Assembly: GCF_024139115.2 (NCBI RefSeq)
Contig: NW_026943251.1
Span: forward strand, 186,001-250,000
Source of the DNA: Armigeres subalbatus
Lineage: Eukaryota; Arthropoda; Insecta; Diptera; Culicidae
DNA: 64,000 bases
Direction of reading: 5' to 3'
Under the pieces are notes generated by a model. It was given only the letters and a program-made list of their open reading frames with translations, was not told where the DNA came from and ran no database searches. This document shows positions 11,721 through 23,470 of this stretch, one piece after another. The position numbers and the translations under genes were made by a program. Every line of letters starts with the position of its first letter. The first letter of the stretch is position 1.

Positions 11721-13026
11721 GGCGGGCCTGGTGGCAGTAATAGAGAACACTTTCAAAGTGGCTCAACGAGAGACCATATGACAATGTGATTATGACAATT
11801 ATGACATAGAGCAATATGTAGTTTGGGCTTTGAATTAAGTACCATAACTAAAAAGCAAATTGATAAATGTTATTATATGAACAGAATTTCTATTAAGTGT
11901 TTTGACACGAGGCGAGCCAACCTGGGAATAAATGACCCACTAAATTTTTTTTTATGGGATCTGCTTTGATATGTTTTGTAAATATCAGTAAGGCCGTCAC
12001 AAACATTTAAAAAAATGAGCCTCTTTCCCCTCGAATTTTTTGACCAAAAATAATAGTTTGACAAATAGTTCGAAAACTATGAAACCCGGGTCTACTAAAT
12101 ACATTTTTACTTGTTAGAAAACACGTTAGGCGATGATGTGTAGAGCCCGCAAAGACTGCTCAAAGACTGTGGCAGACAACTGAGGATGGCTTAGGTATCT
12201 GGCGAAGACCAGAAAGCGATTCATTCTGTTCAAACGCTGGCTGAATTTTTCGATCTGCGATACAGCAAAGCAGGCTGATGTTTCTTTTTTATTTGTTTAA
12301 ACAAATTTGAAACGTACCGAGTGACGTGACTTCGCGCCTACTGATCCTCTTTTATTTTCATAGCCGGGAGATGCTATTTTAACAGGGTTTAAGAATCTTG
12401 CCACTACGCTCGCGCGTTCCGTGTTAGACTGGTTCAGAGACTACTATGTTGTTGTTGTTTCAAGGAAAGTGAACATTTAGTCTTTCGGGACACTTAGTTC
12501 ATGAGAAAAACTACGATCCTGAACCAACATTTGAAAAGGGTGCAACAGCCAAAATTTATTCATTCCGGCTCCTCGCCTACATACATACCGTTTTTGCATA
12601 CAAAATGGTCAGCAAAGTTGGATCACACGGAACCGAGATCTAGATCTGTAAAGTTGATCATTTTGTATGAAAAAGTGGGCTATTTATTATGCCGGTCACT
12701 GTATATAAACAAAGCTATATATACGCAAATAACTGGATGCATACATTCGGACTGTAACGCCCTATAAAAAGTAGTTTTAAAACCCATCGAATTCGTAAAA
12801 TATTTGCCTGATTGCGAAGTTTCTGACCATCGTGATCTTTGAAATACACTTAAAAGAATGAACTTATTTCCTAAAAATATATTCTTAGGACAACATAGCA
12901 AAGGTGATTCTACACGTGGGTGGCTATATATTTAATGCTCAACTATGCAAATTTCAAATAAACAGTGCTATTCCATTAATTTATCTATTAATTTTCTATC
13001 TTATCTACCCAACTTACGATTTCCAG
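11721..13026. other. Non-coding stretch upstream of the ankyrin/SOCS exons
   Basis: It contains a half copy of the TAAGGCCG MITE family (11988-12060) and a short inverted pair around 'gcatacaaaatggtcagc' and 'gatcattttgtatgaaa' (about 12595-12682). The final bases run through a pyrimidine tract to the acceptor AG at 13025-13026. No coding sequence is recognised. Confidence 0.5.
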
Positions 13027-13040
13027 GACGCGTCATCCCC

Positions 13041-14880
13041 ATGCCGGCCGAGTGCGCGGCCAACCCTCTGCAGAGGGCTCTCGCCGATGCCATCATCCGG
13101 ATGGTACCGATGGATGAACTCCGCATCCTACTGGCCTGCGGGGCCAAAGTTAACGAGCAGGTTACACAAGGCTTGCGCCCCCTGCACTATGCCGTCTGGC
13201 AGAACAATGAAGCGGCGGTCAACCTATTGATGGTGAGGAGTGCCGATATCAATGCCATCGACGAAGTTGGTTACAGTGCTTTGCATCTTGCTGCGGAACA
13301 TGGGTAACATGGTTAAAAATGGATCAATCATTTAAAAAGGTTAACTTACATCATTTCAATCTTCTCTCACAGTTATTACGATTTGGCCAAGATACTCTTG
13401 AATGGCGGATGCAAAGTGGACTACCGTGATCCTTCGGACGATCCTTATCCAAGGACCACACTTTGCGATGAACCGCTTCGGTTGGCCTTACGAAACCGTC
13501 ACTACGATGTGGCAAAACTTCTGCTCGAAAGAGGTGCAGATCCGAACAAACGTTACTTCTTTGGTTCGGAAATTAACTTGGCCACCGATATCGAAAGCTT
13601 GGATCTGTTGCTTCGTTTCGGAGCGAATACTGAGGCACGAGATCGATCTGGAATCACGCCACTAATGAGAGCCGTTCGAACTAATGGGAATATCGATGCT
13701 GTTCTTTTGTTGCTTCAGTATGGTGCAAATGTGAACGCAATGACCGATGCCAGAAACGATTATCGTACCGTCCTGCATTATGCTGTTCTTTCAGGTAGAT
13801 ACTCTAAGATATTGACAGCTTTCAATAATCTAATAAAGATCTGCTCTTCTGCTAACATGTGTGTGTGTTATTAGGTTTAAATCTTTTCGGCGGTATGTTT
13901 TACTTTATTTTAACGACTTTTCTTGACCTTCACTTACTTATTACAAGATCTTTCTGAAGCTTTGTATTTTTGGCACCCGACCCCAGACTGCCGACGACCA
14001 AACACTTTTAACGAAAGGAAATTTCTTCTACTCTCTAGGAAATGCTTCTTTGGTCACATTGCTTATCAAACAGGGGGCTCGTGTGGATATTCCTGCTCCA
14101 CTTCCGGAACCGGATAGTCCTAGCCCTTTGGATCTAGCGGTGCTACGTGGCGATCCCACACTGGTGCGTATTTTGTTGGAAAATGGTGCCAACGTGAACC
14201 GTTGCAGCCCCATTATCGGATCACCTCTACACGTGGCCTGCGCTGACAATATTCCGCATAGAGTAGAAATAATGAAAGTAAATATTAAAGCTCAGGTAAC
14301 ATAAGCATTTCAAAAGTATTATATACAAACATTTTTCCCACAGATGCTCTTATCATACGGTGCCGATCCAAATGTTCGCGTAGTTGGAGATATTGCTACC
14401 AATGCCATTCTAAGACCGCCACTTGCCGAACTGATAGCTAGTAATGATGATGTGAAACCTGAAGAACTTAGGTTACTAATGAAATTCGGCGCTAGAGTAA
14501 GTTTTGTTTGCGAAATCCATCAATCCAAACCATCAATCTCTCTTGACTTCCCTTTCCACCAGGTCATCCTGAAAACCCAATTCCGAGACCCCGATGGATT
14601 GCTGAACTGCCTGACCAACATGAACCACAAGTCGGACTCCTTCCGGATAATACTGGAAGCAGCGGAAGAGTTCGATCCCTGCATGATTCGCCGGAACCAG
14701 CAGCTGAACGACGATCAGCGAATGCTTCTGCTGGAGCGAGCCACTATCCCGATTCCGCTCAAGTCCCGCCTGCGAGCTCATTTCCGAAGGTTATTTGGCC
14801 GCAACTTGCCTGAATTTGTACCATCCCTGTTCATCCCGAGAGAGCTGCAGAGTTATCTGCTGTACGAGCATAGCTATTGA
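13041..14880 (+). CDS. Ankyrin-repeat and SOCS-box protein (ASB-type)
   Basis: Five exons join with consistent phase: 13027-13303 (ATG at 13041), 13373-13794, 14039-14277, 14344-14496 and 14563-14880. Together they give 464 residues, and every junction has GT..AG. The body is a run of ankyrin repeats: GLRPLHYAVWQNNEAAVNLL, GYSALHLAAEHG, DVAKLLLERGADPN, GITPLMRAVRTNGN, AVLLLLQYGANVN, LVTLLIKQGARVD, PLDLAVLRGDPTLVRILLEN and SPLHVACADN. The last 45 residues fit a SOCS box (IPIPLKSRLRAHF, then LFIPRELQSYLLY). Proteins of this plan are substrate receptors of Elongin B/C-Cullin 5 ubiquitin ligases, with the ankyrin face choosing the target. The target here is unknown. A polyadenylation signal AATAAA lies at 15312-15317. 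An earlier coding exon is possible (see 8576-8807). No disabling change is seen. Confidence 0.88.
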
Positions 14881-15815
14881 AGTGGCTCGATCTGCGTACG
14901 TCCGGTGACAGTGTAGAATGTGGTACAAATTATTTGATAAATCGTAAGCTAATATTTGTAGAAAATGAATCCCGATGAGACTTGCCCTACGAGAACGAAT
15001 ATATTCCTAAAACTTTGAACTTTGAAAACATGTGACATAATAGACATTTTGTAGGTTAAGTTATGATGCAGAAAATTATTGACGATACTGCCACTTTCGA
15101 TGTGGATCGTGGTCTTTTTCCTGGTAAAAAGGTTCCACGCATGTCACTCGTGAAAGAATTCTGGTAGTGAAGCAACCCTAGGGTTATTTGTAATGTGTAA
15201 TACACAGGAAAACTTATGCAGTAAACTTTAGACTTTGTAATCGATTGGTGATCAATTTATTTTGTAGTTTATAACGCTATATGGAGATTCCCTAATTTTA
15301 TTATTTGGTACAATAAAAACACATATTTTGGAAAAAAAGTGCTAGTTTTTTTTATCTAATGTACTTACTCATTTCAAACTTGATGGGCTACAGATCCTCC
15401 TCAATGAGCCTATGCCGAATGGAATATTCTTCTCTTCTCTTTTTAGCCAATCGCTTCCATTCGCCCTAAACGTTCAACGCCCTCAGGTCCTCTTCAGCTG
15501 CAAAAATACATCATGCTCACGGCCTTCCACGAAGCCTACGGCCTTTTTCGGGTTCTATAGCATAATATCTTTGCTTGACGCACTTCCGGCATACAAACAA
15601 CGTGCCTAGACTATCGTAGTCTTACCAATATCCATCCCTTTGTACACTTCCCTCAACTCGTTATTCATGTGAGGCCGTCAAATGCCGTTCTCCTGTTTAT
15701 CGCTAAGTATTGTCTAGAGCACCTTACGCTGAAATACTCCGAAAACTCTCTGATCAGCCTCCGTAATAAGTCCTATAAGCTCTATTAGCTGCTGCTATAC
15801 ACCTTTTCGCGGGGC
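14881..15815. other. 3' UTR then unrecognised repeat-like sequence
   Basis: 14881 to about 15335 is the probable 3' UTR of the ankyrin/SOCS gene, ending after AATAAA at 15312. The stretch 15360-15815 is GC-richer and looks repeat-like, and could be non-coding retroelement sequence. I cannot name it. Confidence 0.5.
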
Positions 15816-16036
15816 TCTCCTTAGGCGGGCGGTAAGATGTGCGGCTACATAGCAAGACCATGCTGATTGCTGAGGGTGGCTGGGTTCGATTCGCGGTGTC
15901 AGTCTAGGCAATTTTCAGATTGGAATCATCGTGGTAGCCTCATGATATACGAATGCCGAAATGGTAGCTTGGCTTAGAAAACTCGCAGTTAATAACTGTG
16001 AAAGTGCTGAATGAACACTAAGCTGCGAGGCGGCAA
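15816..16036 (+). mobile_element. tRNA-derived SINE, 3' end missing
   Basis: The 5' head has an A-box-like 'taggcgggcggtaagatgtg' and the B box GGTTCGATTCG. The body is shared with the copies at 17480, 32613, 33056 and 59565 ('agtctaggcaattttcagat', 'cctcatgatatacgaatgc', 'gcagttaataactgtg', 'gaacactaagctgcgaggc'). The usual 'gtaatgcc' (GAA)n end is absent, because the sequence runs directly into the reverse transcriptase of the minus-strand LINE near 16037. It is about 40 bp shorter than its relatives through an internal deletion after 'cagattgga'. Confidence 0.85.
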
Positions 16037-16797
16037 TGTCCCATCCACCGTCGATCTGCCTTTCCGGAATCCAAACTGCTTCTCCGACAAGTCGATCTCG
16101 CCCTTCGCGAACTGCGACAGCCTATTAGGGATAATCCTTTCCAGAAACTTCCCCAGTGTATTCAGTAGGCATATGGGCTTATACGATGCTGCACTCCCCA
16201 ACGGTTTTCCTGGTTTCGACAGCAACATCAGTTTCTGAATCTTCCACTTATTCGGAAAGTAGCCATCTGTAGGCATTTCTGCAGCAGCATTCTGAACAAA
16301 TCTGGAAACGCCAGTATAGCAGTTTTTAGAGCCACGTTTGAAATTCCATCCGGACCTGGAGCTTTCTTCATCTTCAGACCTTTCGCCACTGATGACAGCT
16401 CGTCGTTGGAGACTTGCATACCTGCAATGGTGACTCGGTCTTCATCTTCGTACGGTGTAGGCGGCCACATCGTAGAATCATGCTGCGGGAAGACACCGTC
16501 CACGATCATCTTCAACTTGTCCGGACACATCTCCGCTGGCGTCGTTATTGCCACACGATAAGCATTGCCCCAAGGATCATCGTCAGCTTCTTGGCACAAC
16601 TGCTTGAAGCAATTGGACTTGCTGACTTTAATCTCCCATTTGAAAGCCGCTCTAGCTTCCCGGAAAACTATCTTACGCTCTTCTCTTGCCGTTTCAGACC
16701 TTGCCCTCTGAAAACGTCTCCTGGCCTTGAGACAGTCCCACCAGGCCCACCAGTAATTTGGGCGTCGGCTGTCCAATGGTTCCAGTTTCATTGGCAT
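16037..16797 (-). pseudogene. LINE reverse transcriptase, N-terminal part
   Basis: Two overlapping frames carry the linker and the first RT blocks: KKAPGPDGISNVALK (about 16380-16330), then WKIQKLMLLSKPGKPLG, YKPICLLNTLGKFLERII and LSEKQFGFRKGRSTVDG, which are RT motifs 0 to 2a. A frameshift lies between the frames near 16255. The catalytic palm (FxDD) is not present, because the sequence is cut at the SINE junction. Confidence 0.85.
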
Positions 16798-16920
16798 CGA
16801 CGCATCGCAAGCCCTCGCTAACGTTTCCGTCAGTTCATCTGCTTCCAGATTTGTTGCGCCCCTGACAACTCGAAGTGCTTCGATAAAAAGCTCCTTGTCA
16901 AAGTCCTTCGTCTTCCATTC

Positions 16921-17888
16921 TCACCCGGTAGTTCTTATCCCCCTCCGAGTCGTCGGTAGCCGTGTTCCAAAACTATACCGGATCGCTTGGTGATTGCTAT
17001 GAGTGTAGTTCTCACAAACTCTCCAGCTCATGTTTCTCACCAGCGACGGACTGCAAAACGTCACGTCAATGATGGACTCCCTGCTGTCTCTGCGAAATGT
17101 ACTAACGGTACCTTCGTTGCCCAGTCTGACTTCCAGCTTTGCAAGCGCCTCCAGCAAACTGTTACCTCTGGGGTTGGTCAGCCTGCTAACCCATTCCACT
17201 GCCCAAGCATTGAAGTCGCCTCCGATGGTTACGGGTTTAAGGTTGATCAGCTTCTCCGTGAGTGCATCCAGCATCCGGTTATACTGCTCTAAAGTCCACC
17301 TTGGGGGTGCGTAGCAGCTACACACGAAGATCCCGTTGATTTTGGCGACAACAAAACCTTCGCTAGAGCTGTCTACTACTTCTTGAATAGGGAATTTGCC
17401 CATCACTTGGATAGCCGCAATCCCCAATGCAATGAATCCGCCACCCAGTTCAAATAACGGCGAAGGGTTTCGATAAGGTTTCGATGGGGCCCTCCTTAGC
17501 CTTGCGGTAAGACGCGCGGCTACAAAGCAAGACCATGCTGAGGGTGGCTGGGTTCGATTCCCGATGCCGGTCTAGGCAATTTCTGGATTGGAAATTGTCT
17601 CGACTTCCCTGGGCATAAAAGTATCATCGTGCTAGCCTCATGATATACGAATGCAAAAATGGTAACCTGGCTTAGAAACCTCGCAGTTAATAACTGTGGA
17701 AGTGCTTAATGAACACTAAGCTGCGAGGCGGCTCTGTCCCAGTGTGGGGATGTAATGCCAATGAGAAGAAGAAGAAGAAGATAAGGCTCAGCAATAAGTG
17801 CCACGTCGCACATTGCTTCTGTTGTCGACTGCCACAACAGTTGCTGTGCGGTATCGCAATGATTGAGATTCAACTGGATGATCTCCAT
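16921..17888 (-). pseudogene. LINE APE-type endonuclease, split by a SINE
   Basis: ORF2 starts at the ATG at 17888-17886 (MEIIQLNLNHCDTAQQLLWQ, then ALIAEPY). It is interrupted by the SINE at 17480-17792 and resumes at about 17460, continuing in the frame 17427-16921. Visible motifs are FVCSCYAPP, TIGGDFNAWAVEW (catalytic D/N region), SIIDVTFCSPSL and ENYTHSNHQAI (SDH-like, here SNH). The enzyme nicks target DNA to prime reverse transcription. The SDH-to-SNH change and the insertion argue that it is dead. Confidence 0.85.
17480..17792 (+). mobile_element. Full-length tRNA-derived SINE inside LINE endonuclease
   Basis: The element has an A-box region 'tagccttgcggtaagacgcg', B box GGTTCGATTCC, the shared body, 'gggatgtaatgcc' and a (GAA)n tail. 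The 7-bp repeat GATAAGG lies before it (about 17472) and after it (17791), as expected for target-primed insertion. A few extra bases ('tttcgat') lie between the upstream copy and the SINE head. It is in opposite orientation to the LINE. Naming as a Feilai- or Gecko-like aedine SINE would be a guess. Confidence 0.9.
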
Positions 17889-19244
17889 TAAACCTGGCCC
17901 GCCATCGCCTTCTTGTATGCAGGGCATTGGAAGCCACCCGTCATATGGTCGTTTCCATCCTCCGGTTTGCAGAGCAGGCATAGACCAGATCTGTCCGGAC
18001 CTTTGTAGTTTCGCACCTGGTGTCCAAACGCCATGCGTTTGAAGCATCACTCCATCTCTTTGGTGACTCGCGGAGTAAGTCTCAACGGGCACAGCGACCA
18101 TCCGACTTTCACCTTGCCCACCTCCACCATTTTGTTGGCAGCAACTGCTGGTAATCGTATCGCTGCTACTTGTGTACCACCGTGCGCTTTCCTCAGTCAT
18201 CTGCACCTCACTCAGCATACATTGCGAGACTAGAGCCTCCCTCAGTTCGTCTTCCGACGTAATCTCGTCCAGGTCTCTGCACTCGACTACTGCCTTCTGT
18301 GTTAGAGTGCTTACGTTTGCTCCACTGCCCGTGGATTTGGCAACGAGCTCCTAGAAGGCCGAGCTTTTGATTGTAGGATCTTTCTTCAGCTCGAACAGCA
18401 ACTCCCCCTTCTGGTACGCCTAGTCTTCACTACTTTCTCTCCCAAGTCCTTGAGCTCCGGGTTTTCGTTCACTTTCCTCAGGATTGCTGCATACGTCGTC
18501 CTCTCGCTCGCTTCGCCCTTGACCCTCTCCTGAGGAGATCTGTTCCTTCTTCTTTTCCACAGTCACCTTCTGCTTCTTCCTCTTCTCTCACTGGCTTTCC
18601 ACGGTTTGCCAATCACCGTTCTTGACGCCATCCTTTAGTATGCTAGCACAATCGTGCACGTTCCGCTGCTTCTTCGGGACTTCCTGCTCTCCTGGCGAAT
18701 CCCTGCTTCGCTTCTGCGAGTATTTTGGATGCTCATTCATTGGTATCTGCTGTGTGTCTGCTGTATGCTCCGCTCCCTCTCTCAGCGTTTTTTCAGCTGC
18801 TTCAGCTCTTCTTTTGAGCGCGTTAGGTTCGTGCTCGGCAGCTTTAACGGCGCATTTGATGCTCGTCACTAGAACCTTTATCTTAGTGTGGACATTGTGT
18901 TTGTCCTTCACGAAGTCATAAAGCTCGTTGATTCGATTCCGCACCTCCTTCAGGTTGGACCTCCCAAGTTGTAGTTCCTCCTGATTAACACTACTTGCCA
19001 ATTTTGGTGTGGATACCATATTCTCGGATCCTAGCTTCTGTTGGCCTGTCTTGTTCCCAGAAGTCTTGGCCAAACAGCTGGTACTCGCTACTGCTGCCTG
19101 TGCCATCACTGGAGATCGCCACAGCTTCCCACTTTTTGCGAAAACATTCGCTCCGGCTGCTCCTTCGTTGTTTTTTTTTGTATACGTTTCCCTCCGGGTC
19201 GTTATCTCTACCTGTTGTGTGATAGTTGCCATTTGTGATCCCAT
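17889..19244 (-). pseudogene. LINE ORF1 (gag-like) with stop codons and frameshifts
   Basis: The open part 19244-18588 begins MGSQMATITQQVEITTRRE and is rich in charged residues with a likely coiled-coil stretch (ELQLGRSNLKEVRNRINELYDFV). It ends in a stop, after which in-phase gag-like sequence continues with further breaks. Near 18030-17890 a CCHC-type knuckle region is readable in another frame (FGHQVRNYKG, DLCLLCKPEDGNDHMTGGF), ending just before the endonuclease ATG. It would have bound element RNA. It is inactive now. Confidence 0.75.
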
Positions 19245-19265
19245 GGGTGCCTTTGTAAACAGTGT

Positions 19266-20130
19266 GGTTGATGCAAGGGTTAACCAGGGTTGACGCCCTT
19301 GGACAAAGTCCCTGCTACCGATTTACTTGCAACAAGTTCCATTCTACACAGAATCCTGTCCTATTGATTCCTATTGAAAATTTGCTTATCCTCAACCGAT
19401 TTACTTGCAACAAGTTCCATTCAACGCAGGATCCTGTCCTTTTAATCTCTTTTGAAAATTTGGCAGATCGGACTATGGGCTCAGAAAATATAGCCAAAAT
19501 ACTTTTTGTTATTTTGTTAAGTATAAAAGTCTAGCTCACTTTTTTGGTACTAATCCTCAACCGATTTATTTGCAACAAATTGCATTCGACACAGAATCCT
19601 GTCCTTTTGTTCCTTATTGAAAATTTGGCATATCATATGGGCTTGGAAGTTATGGCCAAAATACTTTATTTTATAAAAAAGCGCGTAAAAAAGTCTAGCT
19701 CACTTTGAATGCATTTATCTTCAACCGATTTACTTGCAACAAGTTCCATTCGATACAGAATCCTATTGCTTCCCTATTGGATCGGACTGTGGGCTCAGAT
19801 TTTATGGCCAAATACGTTTTGTTATGAAAGCGTAAAAAAAGTCTAGCTCACTTTTAATGCACTTAACCTCAGTAAATGAAACTTGTTGCATTCGACGCGG
19901 AATCCCATTGCAATGCATTGCTGTCCCATTGCAATGCATTGCTTCCTATTAAAATTTTGTCAGATCGGACTATGGGCTTAAAAACTAAGGCCTAAATACT
20001 TTGTGTTATAAAAAAACGCGTAAGAAGTCTAGCTCACTTTTAGTGCACTTACCCTAAATCGATTTACTCGCAACAAATTGCATTGGACTTGGAATCATGT
20101 TCCATTTTTTGCCTTTCTCGTAAACAAAGT
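19266..20130. repeat. Tandem array of about 160-bp units, 5-6 copies
   Basis: The phrase 'aaccgatttacttgcaacaa' recurs near 19315, 19396, 19558, 19724 and 20057, and in degraded form near 19875. It is followed by 'cagaatcctgtcc', 'gaaaatttgg', 'gactatgggctc' and 'aagtctagctcac'. The first unit is short (about 80 bp). The array ends at 'gcctttctcgtaaacaaag'. The same unit and end occur in reverse orientation at 30870-31270. Confidence 0.85.
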
Positions 20131-20274
20131 ATACGTAAACCAACATTTAGAGGGGGGTGTGTTGACGCCCCCTGCCTCACTCTGGCTACGCTCTTGGGCA
20201 GAAAAAAAATATTTTCGGCTGCAACGCAACAAATCACCGGAGCTCGCGATTGAACGTGTTTCGTTTTCTCCAAT

Positions 20275-21680
20275 TAGGCTGACCAGATTCTTTCGGTGGA
20301 AAAACGGGACAAACGCACTTGCAAAACGGGACATGTCAAAAACCTTGTGATAAAATTCAAGAGCTGCGGAGATTTCAATATTTATGGGCTTAGTTTTAAT
20401 TTTTCGTGTTAGAATTTTTAAGAAAAGTTTTAGAGTGATTTTTTTCACCATCATAACCTTCTATTGAGTACCATAACTAATCTTCTAAGTATTAAATCAG
20501 TTGTGGAAAAATACTGAACAACAAATATTTTACTCTTCAAAGGGGCGCGGACAAAAACACGATGGAACAAAAAATTACTTGTTTTTCAATATTAAAAAAT
20601 GTGGAGCTTTGAAAACATTTTTTTAATCCACTTTTAAATATGCATTAGGGTCTAAGGATTTTATTACTGATCAATATCAAAAACTTTTCCAATTTTGAAC
20701 AATAGAAAATAACAAAAAATAGTCAAAGTATCCTTTCTGAAGGCTAGCCCCTTTACAAATTCATGGGAAACCAAATTCCGTGACATGTTCTCCGAATTGT
20801 AAACCAGCCTTTAAAGCCGGTGTGGGCATTAGAAGGTTGAAAAAATAATTTTAAGAAAAAAATGTCGAAAATGGGGTAACAAATGGGGTAATAGTAATAG
20901 GGTGGGATTATTGATTTCCCGTGCCAAAACCCTTTTCAATGAATATAAGTGAGGAAAAATCTGCGGAACAAGAATCTCCACAAGGAAAGAACATTATTAA
21001 GAAGTAATCTTTTTTATCGAAATAGATTTAAATGATGCTAAAAGAAGCATCACATCTCGGAAATCTTGTCCATTTGTTTTGATCGCATGTGCTTCCAAAA
21101 AGTCCCACACATATGGAAGCTCCTGATCTGTAAACTAGTGTTAAAGTACGTGAGGACCGAAATCCGACCACATTTTCACTTGGTTTGGAACCGCCTTAAA
21201 CTCGATTTGATTTTGTTCAGCATTATTCTTTTTCGTCGTTTTTTTACAGTGGATGAATTCGAAATACTTTGAATTTTTCAGACTTTGAATGATTCTTATT
21301 GTTTTGAAAAGAACCGAACGATTGAAAAATATGTGGAAAGACAAAAAATGAAAAAAAATATAGAATCAACCTACTTCGCAAGATGTAAAAAAATCGAAAA
21401 TGAACTTAATCTGGAAATCTGTCTTCCTCTGCGCTTCATTTTATTGAAGTTGTGAAGTTGAAGCGTGACCTGATTTTCAGGATATACGTGTCTACCAAGT
21501 TACCGGTTCCGTTCAATCCACTAATGAAATTGGTAAAATTTTAATGCCATTTTGGAGCTCTTTGGGAGAATCAATGAAAAAACCTGTCAAATTTAGGGTT
21601 TTTCAGATTACGACGGGACAGCACAATAAGGTCTAAAAAACGGAACTGTCCCGTTAAATACGGTACGTATGGTCAGCCTA
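20275..21680. mobile_element. 1.4-kb element with TAGGCTGACCA inverted ends
   Basis: The ends are TAGGCTGACCA (20275) and TGGTCAGCCTA (ending 21680), with subterminal 'aaacgggac' and 'gtcccgtt' blocks resembling those of the 182-bp MITE at 11117. No transposase is readable inside. I could not settle the target duplication. Probable non-autonomous DNA transposon. Confidence 0.65.
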
Positions 21681-22929
21681 TCTCCTATTCATCTTCAATA
21701 GCTCTACATTCAAACTGGAAAATGGCCTGCTTTTCAACTTAGTATTCTATGAGTATTTTTTTAGTTACTAATTGAAAGATTTTCAATACCCGCCATTGTA
21801 TGAGTATGTGTTTCGTATCGGACACGGAGCCGGGTATTAGTTTTGTTGTGTGAAGTCGAATAGAAAATCAATTAGTGAGTGATTGAACGTGTTTTGCATC
21901 GGACGCGGAACCTTCACGAGATCCAGGTGTTTAATTCTGTTTGTGCGGTTGGAAAGAAAATCAATTACCTAGTTCACGATGAACGTGTTTCGAGTGCTTC
22001 TTTTTGCTAGTGCGTAAATTGATTAGAATGTAATACCTTCAGTGCGCGTTTGCCCGTGTTTTCTTTCCGACGCAGAACGATCACGCAGAACGAGACGCAG
22101 AGGAGTCATCGGTCTCTTGTAGCAATGAGTGTTGAACATTTTTTTTCCTATCCTAAATTGACTGTGAGGACGTAGCCGGAATCGTTATTGGTCTTGAATT
22201 AATGAAACTTCAAAGCATGTACGTACAATGACAATAGTTTTCTATTCTCAATTATTTCCCAATAGTTTTCGAAATGTTTCTGACAAGCATTGAATAATCC
22301 TGATTCCATTATCATCAACCAGGGCTGATAATAGTCATCGTCGCAACAAGAAAAGCCACAGTAGCGACGAGTTGTCTTCAGTGCTGCTCGACGCATCGCC
22401 AATGACGCGCACGACGTCCGCTTTCGTCGTGCAATCAAATCGTCAACCACGACATTGAAGAACGAAGACTTCATCCAGTGTTTCAAGAGCATCCTTTTAC
22501 TCTCAGATTGAAACAAGCATGCTTTGAAATAATCTTTATTTTCAAGATTGTTTCCAATCCTTATTTTTTCTAATCTCAGCATGCATGATTGATGCTCGGA
22601 TTCAATCCTAAATTTAAATCTTTGGAAAACTGTCTTGTTAAATTAAGAGTACAAATAAACTGAAATTGCACATAATTGGTTAATATAAGTAGTGAAGTCG
22701 GAATTTGAAAGATATTTTTGATGCTTTTATTGAAATACTGTAGAAGACGAGAAATCTGTATCTATATTCCATGGTGGAATTCGAAGGATTATTTATTATT
22801 TATTTATTCAGGAATTCGAAGGATACAGAGCTCTATCTATAGAGATGAGGAACCTGATAATACTTGTTAAACCTAACAATGATATAAAATACTGTTCAAA
22901 AAGGATTAGTAGGACTATCAACATTATGG
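21681..22929. other. No gene recognised; weak short repeats
   Basis: Variants of 'gaacgtgtttcg..tcggac(a/g)cgga' recur at about 21802, 21881 and 21978, and near 20250. The frame 22199-22582 on the minus strand has no recognisable feature and a very irregular composition, so I do not call it. Confidence 0.4.
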
Positions 22930-23470
22930 TACCGTCAACTGGGGGGAAGATGATCATTGAGGTGAAGGTGATCATTTGATGTGTCAGTCAAAAGTGCCAA
23001 ATTTTTTTATGAAACGGTAGTCAACAATATTCTCCGTTCAAGTAATGTTACCGCTAGGTAGAAATCCGAGTTTTTCGATTATAAACATGAAAATGTATTT
23101 TGTGGGAGAAAGAGAGAGATAGTCGTAAATGACGCTATTTTCGTTTCAAATATTGACTTTGTTGACTTCTTTACGTAGTAAATTCAACATTCATACAAAT
23201 AACCTAGAGTATTTTTTACTACTAGGTCATAATGATTTTGGTAGAGCTGTCTTGATCAACTTCACCCCAAACCAGATTACTTAAAAAATGTGGGATAATT
23301 TAATTTTTTTTTAATAAATGCGAACACATTTCAGAAAACTAAAGTTGATGATTATTGCAACGTATAGCAGTACATGTTTTGAAAATATTTGTTTCGATTT
23401 AAAATGTAAACACATGTTGTTATTGCATGTTTTGTCTTAAATATGATCATCTTCCCCCCAGTTGACGGTA
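22930..23470. mobile_element. 541-bp MITE with perfect 27-bp TIRs
   Basis: The segments 22930-22956 and 23444-23470 are exact reverse complements over 27 bp (TACCGTCAACTGGGG.. and its mirror). Taking TA as the target duplication leaves CCGTCAACTGG as the true terminus, as expected for a Tc1/mariner-type non-autonomous element. The interior is AT-rich and non-coding. The intact ends suggest a fairly young copy. Confidence 0.9.

Larger units (their letters stand above)
16037..19265 (-). mobile_element. R1-clade LINE, minus strand, 3' end lost
   Basis: Reading from the 5' end at about 19265 downward it shows a gag-like ORF1, an APE-type endonuclease and the start of a reverse transcriptase that stops at a junction with a SINE near 16037. 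Domain order and the GGDFNAW and SIIDVTF motifs fit the R1 superfamily of insect LINEs. The rest of the RT and the 3' UTR are missing. A complete SINE splits the endonuclease. Several frameshifts make it inactive. Confidence 0.85.

Noticed and set aside
16011..17314. Plus-strand frames over 16-17.3 kb
   Set aside because: They are antisense shadows of the minus-strand LINE endonuclease and reverse transcriptase.
17761..17790. CRISPR-like or other regular array
   Set aside because: Trinucleotide GAA tails of SINEs and simple tandem arrays only; no repeat-spacer structure anywhere in the window.
22199..22582. 127-residue minus-strand frame
   Set aside because: No family motif, irregular composition and no splice support; likely chance.
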